Source: Dunaliella salina
Taxonomy: Eukaryota; Chlorophyta; Chlorophyceae; Chlamydomonadales; Dunaliellaceae
Reading direction: 5' to 3'
Length of the DNA: 11,240 nt
Assembly (NCBI GenBank): GCA_002284615.2
Contig: MU070367.1
Span: 22,992 to 34,231 of the forward strand
In this document: positions 1 through 5,769 of the stretch, piece by piece
Numbering within the stretch: the stretch's first letter is position 1
Layout: each line of letters opens with the position of its first letter
Notes under the pieces: generated by a model
Seen by the model: the letters and a program-made list of their open reading frames with translations, nothing else
Database searches by the model: none
Told to the model about the DNA's origin: nothing
Translations under genes and position numbers: made by a program

Positions 1-33
1 ACACACACACACATACACACACACTCACACACA
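1..33. repeat. (CA)n microsatellite at left window edge
   Basis: The first 33 bases are a slightly interrupted CA dinucleotide run with one T at position 14 and one TC at 25-26. A further short CACACACA run sits at 80-88. On the - strand this is a TG tract lying just downstream of the donor site of the exon at 112-236, so it is probably intronic. A long TG tract also closes the right end of the window. Confidence 0.95.
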
Positions 34-111
34 GGGGCAAAAAAAGGCCTTCAGTCGAAACATGCGACTGCTAGCACTCACACACACAGCCGCAAGCTAC
101 ACATCACCCAC

Positions 112-236
112 CTCTGTTTTCCTGCTTTGCTTGAGCTCCTGCTCCCGCCCATACAAGTTGCGCAGGCGCTGCGATGCCGCGTCAGCTCGTGCTGCCTCCT
201 CCGCAGCCTTGCGCTCCAGCATGCGCCTCCAGTGCG
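112..236 (-). CDS. Internal exon of an unidentified protein with a charged, coiled-coil-like helix (partial gene)
   Basis: I do not recognise the protein family. Read on the - strand, the segment gives about 41 residues rich in Ala, Arg, Glu and Lys with no Pro, starting HWRRMLERKAAEEAARAD and ending ELKQSRKTE. This is a long amphipathic, probably coiled-coil helix. The splice signals are strong for a short exon: a CTAAC branch-point-like motif (248-252 on the complement) lies 13 nt from a pyrimidine-rich CCCTCTCCACAG acceptor ending at 237, and the 3' end is GAG|GTGGGT at 112/111. The exon enters in phase 2 (two bases complete a split codon) and leaves in phase 0. Its GC-rich codons contrast with the surrounding CA-rich DNA. 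Neighbouring exons were not identified; the downstream part of the gene would lie left of the window. Small coiled-coil exons are too generic to assign a role. Confidence 0.5.
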
Positions 237-410
237 CTGTGGAGAGGGTTAGCATGCAGAGGAACATTATATGATGCTGCGTTCGAACTTGCCACTTGCC
301 CTGCTTTTGCCTCCTCAAACCCTGTGTCTTCGCATACAAGCATACACATCAGCATACACATGCAATGCAGGGCAGAGATGTGCGCGTGAGCGTTTTCTGG
401 ATCCACACGA

Positions 411-437
411 GGCGGGGGGGAGGGGGGGGGGGNGGGG
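411..437. repeat. Poly-G run with one ambiguous base
   Basis: A run of G interrupted by one C, one A and one N (position 433). The N lies inside the homopolymer, so the true length is uncertain and this is probably a sequencing or assembly weakness. Frames crossing it should not be trusted. Confidence 0.9.
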
Positions 438-788
438 ATGCAGCTCCTTTTCAGCACCTACCTCCACTTGCTGCCTTGCAAGCAAGCATGCACTACCTAT
501 GTCCTTAAATTAAGGCCATGTGTATGGCGCCAATAACCAGGAAATTCTGAAAGTGTACCTTGAATAAAAGTAAGAGCTTGTCCTTGTCCTTGCGATGTAC
601 AACAACTGTGCTAGTATTTGGCTGCCATGATCGCTGATCTTCATCGAGTTGAGCTTGCATTCAAAAAGGCTTTGCCAACAATCTCAGCACAACAGTTTGT
701 TTAAATATTTGCACCCAAATGTTTCCCTTGTGCCCACTGCAAGTGACCCTGTCCTTCAAGGCCTTCACCTGTGGCGGCTTTACGAACA

Positions 789-870
789 GGCTAGCAGTTA
801 GTCGGCTTGAACTGGAGGCCTCCTTTCTCTTGTAACCTTGTAACCTTCACCTGTGGCTGCCTCAGACACA
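789..870. repeat. Dispersed repeat, copy A
   Basis: This segment shares an ordered series of words with 4835-4905: a CTAGCAGT core, then ACTGGAGGC, then CTTGTAACCTTG followed by a second ACCTT and a CACCT/CTCAGRCAC block. The two copies are clearly related but diverged by substitutions and small indels. Similarity may fade on for another 80-100 bp downstream (GGCAGCAATGGCA-like and GTCATG words). I see no terminal repeats, target duplications or tRNA-like boxes that I could defend, so the element class is unknown. Confidence 0.6.
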
Positions 871-1382
871 GGCAGGCAGGATTTGTGGCTTACCTGCAAG
901 TTCGGAGAGAAGGAGGCCAGGCCTGGCAGCAATGGCAGCAGCTCCCAACTTGTCATGCATTTCCACTAAACAAGCAAGGTCAAAAGACACAAGGGTTACA
1001 GAGGACCCGGCACGACCTTCGCCTTTTGAGCAGGTCTGCTTGGAACATCTCTCCTCAAACAGGGCCCTCTGGCCATAGGGGCCTCTGATTGGGCTGCATC
1101 ATGGAATGGCCTTCAGACGGGCTACCAATGGGCTGCAGTCAGGATCCTTTGCATGTGGGGGGTATCGGCCCACAAGATGGGGCTTGTATTCTTGGACACA
1201 AACATTCATACCTGACTAGACCTTCAAAGATACCATAAATTTCCAGTTGAGCTTTTTGCAAGGAGCACCAACAAGTAATTTATTGCAAAAATCATAGCCG
1301 TGGTAGCCTTATCAGCAACGATTATCACGTGGTAATTCCGCTCCCGTCAGGAAGACAGAGGTGTTTTTTGTCCCTCAGAGGC

Positions 1383-1414
1383 AGGCTGGCAGTCAGTTGT
1401 CTTTACTGGGGATC
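1383..1414. repeat. Dispersed repeat, short copy B
   Basis: Only the core is present: AGGCTGGCAGTCAGTTGT followed by CTTTACTGGGG, matching the cores of the copies at 789 and 4835. The later CTTGTAACCTTG block is missing, so this looks like a truncated or more diverged copy. Confidence 0.45.
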
Positions 1415-2061
1415 TTTTTTTGCTGCAATCTCTGTAAGATCCAGTGCTTCCTTCCACCCGACATACCATGTTCTTCACCATGAAAACATTCCTTTTCAAC
1501 TTTTCATATCAACATGAAATCGACTTATTCAGTGAGTCCAGGAGCCTCTACAGGTGAGGCTGCACATAAGTTCAGAAGCTCCTGAGACAAAGCGGCCTCA
1601 CAAACCCATAGAGGGGCCAAAATCCTTGGGCGCTGGCCTAGCATGCGAGTCCAAGGCCAGGTGGTTTCAGCAAATGCTCTCAATGAAGACCCTGCTTCCA
1701 GCTTATCTGCCTATGCTATGAAAGCAGCTCAACCTAGATTACAAGACTTTTCCACAATTACTGACAAAAGCCGGGGGCTGCCTCTTGGAAAGCTGGGCCC
1801 TTAAAGATATGAAAGACCTGAGCTGCTTCCATGCATCTGCTTGCAACTCTGAGCAATTCTGCTGCACATCTACGTTCTAGATGTGAGCACCTGTGTGGTG
1901 CATGTGCCTTACAACGATCCGGCTCCCGGCCATCCTGAACAGATAACACTCCTCACAAAGCCCCTACAACCTGCCCCTAAACTCTGCACGCCACATGGAC
2001 CCTCATGCCTACAAAATCAGTCAGTTGGATTGGCAGCTCCCATTGCCCTCCGCTTCCCCAC

Positions 2062-2180
2062 CTGTTGGTGCGTTCACGCCTGCAGGGCTGACGTAGTCCG
2101 GGGGAATGGAGCCGGGGAGAGGGATCAATGAGGCCTCCGCCACTTGCTTCTGGGCAGGCCCAAATGTGTACTCAAAATGT
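2062..2180 (-). CDS. Candidate internal exon, proline-rich segment; family uncertain
   Basis: On the - strand an open segment lies between a GGCGCAG acceptor (AG at 2182-2181) and a CCAACAG|GTGGGG donor (exon end 2062). It encodes about 39 residues including FEYTFGPAQKQVAEA and then LIPLPGSIPPDYVSP. Codons are GC-rich in the third position and differ from the flanks. The pattern of an aromatic/hydrophobic helix, GPAQ, an Ala/Glu stretch, then IPLP loosely recalls the C-terminal helix of periplasmic phosphate-binding (PstS/PBP-like) domains. That resemblance rests on a few residues, and no other part of such a domain was found nearby. The pyrimidine tract before the acceptor is weak, and the frame stays open upstream to an ATG at 2245, so the left boundary is uncertain. 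It is not obviously connected to either flanking - strand exon. Confidence 0.35.
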
Positions 2181-3040
2181 CTGCGCCACCATGCCATGAG
2201 CGTAATCAACATTGGTTTGTATCTTTTGCCTTTCATCCAGTGCACATCTATCTAAAAATGCACATCAACCCAGACAAAAAAGGTGCGTCCTGGAAGGGGA
2301 TCAAAGTGCCCCTAAATTTGGTGCGCCAGAAAGGCGTATCCCTCTTTGATGACTGGCAGCTTACGTCTGCTGGTCTGAACAGATGACAGCAGTCTATCTC
2401 AGTAGAGCACAATGAGCGTTAGCCAACCCCAACAAAGCATAGTAATCACAAACTCTGTGCCTTTAGGGCAGAACGCAGTGAAGCATAGCGAGCAAAGCAG
2501 CAGGAAGAATGGGAATGCAAAGTACAACTATTTCTCAGCATTTTTTTTTTTAATGGAAATTCAGGGAAAGAGTCAGCAAATTGCTGACTAACGAGTACTA
2601 GATTTTGCAAAGTGCCACTTACACCTAGGCTAGAATTGAAAAAGCAAGGAAGCTGGTGCTCTTCAATGCAACATCCAGCTCAAAGTTCAGGGCTGTTGAA
2701 AGGTACACAGGTTGAAATGCTTGCTTTTAAACAAAAGGTGTAACAGACTCATTTGAGAATGAACCAAGTGCACTATTGGCGTAATGAAATCACTTCATCT
2801 CTGTCCACTCCTTCGGGACACATGTTGATTTGGATTGGATACAGGACTCACGTTGATTTGGTTTGATACAGAGGGGGTACTTTGATAGGCAGCTACAGAA
2901 GCGCACTTTAGAGGTGCCATCATGCACATGCACATGCACAGCTCTTTGTTGAAAGAATTGATGCATGGCCTCTCCATCTCAAAACAGCAGCTGGCGCACT
3001 CAGTGTTCATCGGAAACTGGACACTGTGCACTCAATGCGA
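2181..3040. other. No supported gene; AT-richer unique DNA
   Basis: I see no splice-supported exon. Local features are a T run at 2541-2551, a near-repeat around 2821-2865 (GTTGATTTGG twice, with GATACAG) and a (CATGCA)n run at about 2922-2940. Both strands are open over about 2252-2390, but no recognisable protein is encoded there. Confidence 0.5.
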
Positions 3041-3300
3041 GCAACAGCATCGATCAGATGGTGCAAAGCGCACTGCCTGCTCTGTGCGCTTTGCGCATTT
3101 GTAGCAACAGCATCTATCATGCGATGCACTTTGCACTGCTTGCCCTGTGCACGTGCAGAAAGCCAAAGCATCGATCACACGGACCACCGCGCACTGCCTG
3201 CTCTGTGCGCTTTGTGCATTTGTAGCAACAGCATCTATCATGCACTGTGCACTGCCTGCCCTGTGCACGAGGAGCAAGCAAAAGCATCAATAATATAATG
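3041..3300. repeat. Minisatellite, about 60-bp unit with 121-bp higher-order period
   Basis: The marker GCAACAGCATC (or GCCAAAGCATC) recurs at 3041, 3104, 3162 and 3225, with a decayed form near 3274, giving 58-63 bp spacing. The CACTGCCTGCTCTGTGCGC block at 3071 recurs at 3192, an exact 121-bp shift with very few differences, so alternate units are most alike and the array grew in two-unit steps. Each unit carries GCATTTGTAGCAACAGCAT and a CACTGC-CTG-CCCTGTGCAC block. The Cys-rich frames crossing it on both strands come from the repeat and are not called as genes. Confidence 0.9.
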
Positions 3301-3338
3301 CACCAGGCACTGCATTGATAATCTGATGCACAAGGCTC

Positions 3339-3383
3339 TGCTGCTGTTACAAATGGTCGCTTGGTGCATTTGTAACAGCAGCA
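3339..3383. repeat. Perfect 17-bp inverted repeat with 11-nt loop
   Basis: Left arm 3339-3355 (TGCTGCTGTTACAAATG) is the exact reverse complement of right arm 3367-3383, separated by 11 nt. Both arms are variants of the core of the adjacent minisatellite (CATTTGTAGCAACAGCAT), one in direct and one in inverted orientation. The array therefore ends in an inverted unit able to form a hairpin in single-stranded DNA or RNA from either strand. Confidence 0.9.
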
Positions 3384-3758
3384 TCCACCATGCGATGGGA
3401 TGCGTGCTGCTGCCGTCCACCACATCCACCCATTCACGAGCCACTAGCCACTTGCCTGAGCCACAGGTGCCTGCATAAAAGGGAAAGGAGAACAACCGGA
3501 CCTGAAAACTCGAGCAGGAGGCTGATTACAATTCAGTGCCTCCTGCATGATTTTGCATTGAATCGGCTTGGCTGTAAACAAGCCTTTTGAAAACTCATCT
3601 GAGAGGGACAATGTGACATGGGCAGTGTAAATGCTCAGTGCCATTGCTTGGGTATATTGCAAGCGGGACAAATAGGACCATCAGGATAATTCCAGAGGGG
3701 GCTGTCTGAGCATGCGCTCAAATATGCCCCTTCTTTGCATCAAAGTGTGCCCACTCAC
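3384..3758. other. No supported feature
   Basis: Unique sequence after the minisatellite. No frame on either strand combines good splice sites with a recognisable protein. If the exon at 3759-3801 is real, this is the intron after its GTGAGT donor on the - strand. Confidence 0.4.
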
Positions 3759-3801
3759 AGCCACTTCATCTGATTGGGACAAATTTAGCTCTGAAGTGCA
3801 G
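3759..3801 (-). CDS. Possible short exon continuing the RAD7-like gene
   Basis: This 43-nt - strand segment runs from a CCAG acceptor (AG at 3803-3802) to a consensus GCT|GTGAGT donor. Its first base completes the split codon left by the exon at 5030-5225 (AG + C = Ser), and it leaves in phase 0. The joined reading is EDGT-SCTSELNLSQSDEVA. In RAD7-like proteins the helical segment is followed by a short stretch of the type G-S-x-T-E-[IL]-x-L that opens the first leucine-rich repeat, and the fit is fair. The acceptor has a poor pyrimidine tract and the intron would be about 1.2 kb, so chance is a real alternative. The frame also runs on past the donor to a stop at 3681-3683. Confidence 0.28.
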
Positions 3802-5029
3802 CTGGCATTACAAGCTACCAGATCACATGCTCAGATTTGAGTAAGTCGCCCTGTGTGCTTAGATAGACTGGGCTAAAGCTCACACGGGGCGCGTAAATCC
3901 TTATTTGATGCTTTTTATGGGAAAATGGCAAACCGCCACATAACACCAACCACTGGATGTTTTCATTCACACTTTTCGCAAGTAAATTTTTTTGTTACAA
4001 GGACTCCATGTCATTAAAAATCACCCAATCTCGTGAAGTGGGTGGTCAGATATGGAGGAACTAGGATTCACACCACTAAGTAGGCATGCGTGCCAAAACT
4101 GGGAACTTTGAAACCCACCTTGGTGTTGCAGAAACATTCAGCCAGTGAAATTGCTACCAGTGGATGCCAAAGGTGAAATTCCCAGTTCCGGCGCGCATAT
4201 CTAAAGATTAAAGAACTAAACGCAACTACTATACAGCGCCTAAGGGCTACCTTCTCCCCAGAGGTTTTAACCTGTACAGCCGTCTCAAATCTTAGCTGGC
4301 ACCTCCGATTTTTGCTTCAGATTTTTGCAAAAAGCCAATGGGAGTTGTTTTTCCCGGTATCATGCAGCAACAGCATAGTGAGTCCAACATCATAGGAAAC
4401 TCAAAACACGCACCGCTTTAATAGGTGAATACCCTAACCCTTTAAGCCTTGTGCAGCTTAAGGACGTGATGATTCAACATCGCAATGTTGTAAATTAAAA
4501 ACTCAGCAGGCACAAAGGGCTGGCAAGTTTCCAAAATAAACCCAGCCTATTGAGCTAAGAGGAGGACTGATCACATGCAACAGGCTTCATGCTTTCATCT
4601 CATTTCAAGTGGGGTACGGATGCATACGTAGTGAGGAACGCATTCTGGAGGCTTCCCCTTTCTAATAATCTTTCCCTGAACAAGTGCTTAACCAAGTGTC
4701 CCTGAACAAGTGCTAAAGCGAGAGGCCCGAGGACCGACTCTTCAACTCACCATGTGTACCAAGATATGTCTCTTCCTGAGCCTTCCCTGCACACACATGC
4801 ACAAATTGCAGGTTTTTTGGTAGCTTGTTCACCTCAGCTAGCAGTCAGTTGTTTTGACTGGAGGCTGTCTATCTTGTAACCTTGTGACCTTGTGCACCTC
4901 AGGCACGAAGCTCTTCTTTTTGTCTTGCTTGCAAAAACAGTGCTCATGCAGGCACTGGCATGTGCCCAATCATGTCATGAAATGCCTGGGAAACCTCGCC
5001 AAATCCAAATGCAGCTCACACAGACACAC
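3802..5029. other. Probable intron of the - strand RAD7-like gene
   Basis: No coding segment recognised on either strand. It contains a 16-bp direct repeat (TCCCTGAACAAGTGCT at 4673-4688 and 4699-4714, 26-bp period) and one copy of the dispersed repeat at 4835-4905. Intron status depends on the flanking exon calls. Confidence 0.4.
4835..4905. repeat. Dispersed repeat, copy C
   Basis: Starts AGCTAGCAGTCAGTTGT and continues through GACTGGAGGC, CTTGTAACCTTGTGACCTTG and CACCTCAGGCAC, in the same order as the copy at 789-870. Weak similarity appears to continue downstream towards the donor of the - strand exon at 5030, so the repeat may form the start of that intron. Confidence 0.6.
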
Positions 5030-5225
5030 CTGGTGCCATCTTCGACTGCAGCGAGCGTTCGTTGGCTTGCAGAGCACAACACATCTCGCAGGGAAAGGGG
5101 ATCAAGGAATCCCAGGTCCGCGATACAATCTACAAACTGTTGCAATGTCCTGATACAAACTTGTTTTAGGGTGGGAATGTTGGGCAGTTCCAATTTCACA
5201 AGGCCCTGCAGGCTCATGGCACCCT
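5030..5225 (-). CDS. RAD7-like protein, N-terminal helical segment before the LRRs (partial; first or second exon)
   Basis: The - strand frame from the ATG at 5217 reads MSLQGLVKLELPNIPTLKQVC, then a helix IRTLQQFVDCIADLG, then FLDPLSLRDVLCSASQRTLA, ending at CACCAG|GTGTGT (exon end 5030, phase 2). The pattern P-[ST]-L-x-x-x-C-I-x-x-L-x-x-x-[IV], an acidic 'I..LG.L' turn and L-R-x-x-L matches the segment preceding the leucine-rich repeats in RAD7/rhp7-like proteins. In yeast, Rad7 acts with Rad16 in global-genome nucleotide excision repair and in a cullin E3 complex. The exon may begin at a TTCAG acceptor (exon start 5225) or hold the true start at 5217; the frame is open a little further upstream but has no earlier Met. 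The rest of the protein should lie leftwards, and only one weak candidate exon was found. Other LRR/F-box proteins remain possible. Confidence 0.45.
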
Positions 5226-5559
5226 CTGAATTCAGGCTGTTAATATTTCTACTCCTGGAAACACCTCACACAATCACAGAAGAGGCACCCATGGATGCAC
5301 ACATACGTAACTTTCCTTTTCCTTCTGCGGCTTTGGTTCAGTGCTCTTGTTCCTCGGACAATGTTAAGTCCCCGATACTCGGAAGTTGCATTTGTGCACC
5401 TGTCCACGGCAAAATCTTAAATGGCGCGGGAGATAAAAAAACTTAAATAAGCATCTCAGGTGCTCTGTGTGGCCAACTTTGACTTAGTCAGTGTTTTGGC
5501 AGTTCAGGCAGGTGCTGCAAATAATGTATATCATTTATAATAATAATATTAATAATTAA
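5226..5559. promoter_or_regulatory. Probable bidirectional promoter region between the RAD7-like gene and UFL1
   Basis: If the - strand gene starts at 5217, about 340 bp separate the two divergent start codons. The UFL1-proximal 45 bases (5522-5559) are extremely AT-rich, with TTTATAATAATAATATT at 5535-5551 that could hold a TATA-like element or simply be an AT-rich 5' UTR. The - strand half is mixed sequence containing a purine-rich AGAAGGAAAAGGAAAG stretch (about 5313-5328 on the complement). No transcription start site can be fixed from sequence alone. Confidence 0.4.
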
Positions 5560-5769
5560 ATGATGGATTTGAATGAGCTGCTGTCACAGCTGCAGAGCAC
5601 CCAGCAGACCGAGGCCACCTCACGCCTGTCTGAGCGCAATGTGATTGACTTGGTGAACAAGCTGAAGCAGCTGGGCATCCTGGGAGATGAGCTTTTGTAC
5701 ACCATCAATGGCAAGGAGTACATCACCACAGACCAGCTTAAAAAGGAGGTCAGCCTGGCCCTGAAACAG
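5560..5769 (+). CDS. UFL1: UFL1 exon 1
   Basis: Seventy codons from the first ATG. The second ATG (5563) has the better context (A at -3, G at +4) and gives MDLNELLSQLQ, like the short N-terminus of plant UFL1, so it is the likelier start. A TAA immediately upstream in frame closes off any earlier start. The exon ends AAACAG|GTAAGA, a near-perfect donor, in phase 0. It carries the RLSERN and GKEYIT motifs that identify the family. Confidence 0.93.

Larger units (their letters stand above)
237..2061. other. Non-coding or unresolved DNA between two - strand exon candidates
   Basis: No exon can be supported here with splice signals plus homology. The stretch holds a poly-G run with an ambiguous base, two copies of a dispersed repeat (789-870 and 1383-1414), a small TGGGCTGCA repetition near 1090-1135, and a 72-codon stop-free + strand frame at 1586-1804. 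It may be intron of a - strand gene that includes the exons at 2062-2180 and 112-236, or intergenic DNA. Confidence 0.5.

Noticed and set aside
2252..2390. Both strands open, with protein-like text on each (for example KGIKVPLNLVRQKG on +)
   Set aside because: No splice sites or homology on either strand; simultaneous openness argues for chance or a decayed element.
3026..3437. Several Cys-rich overlapping frames on both strands
   Set aside because: All follow the 60/121-bp minisatellite and its inverted unit.
4429..4442. CCCTAACCCTTTAA, telomere-like
   Set aside because: Only one and a half units; no array.
4892..5446. 184-codon + strand frame
   Set aside because: It is antisense to the better supported RAD7-like exon at 5030-5225, has no family resemblance and spans a dispersed repeat copy.
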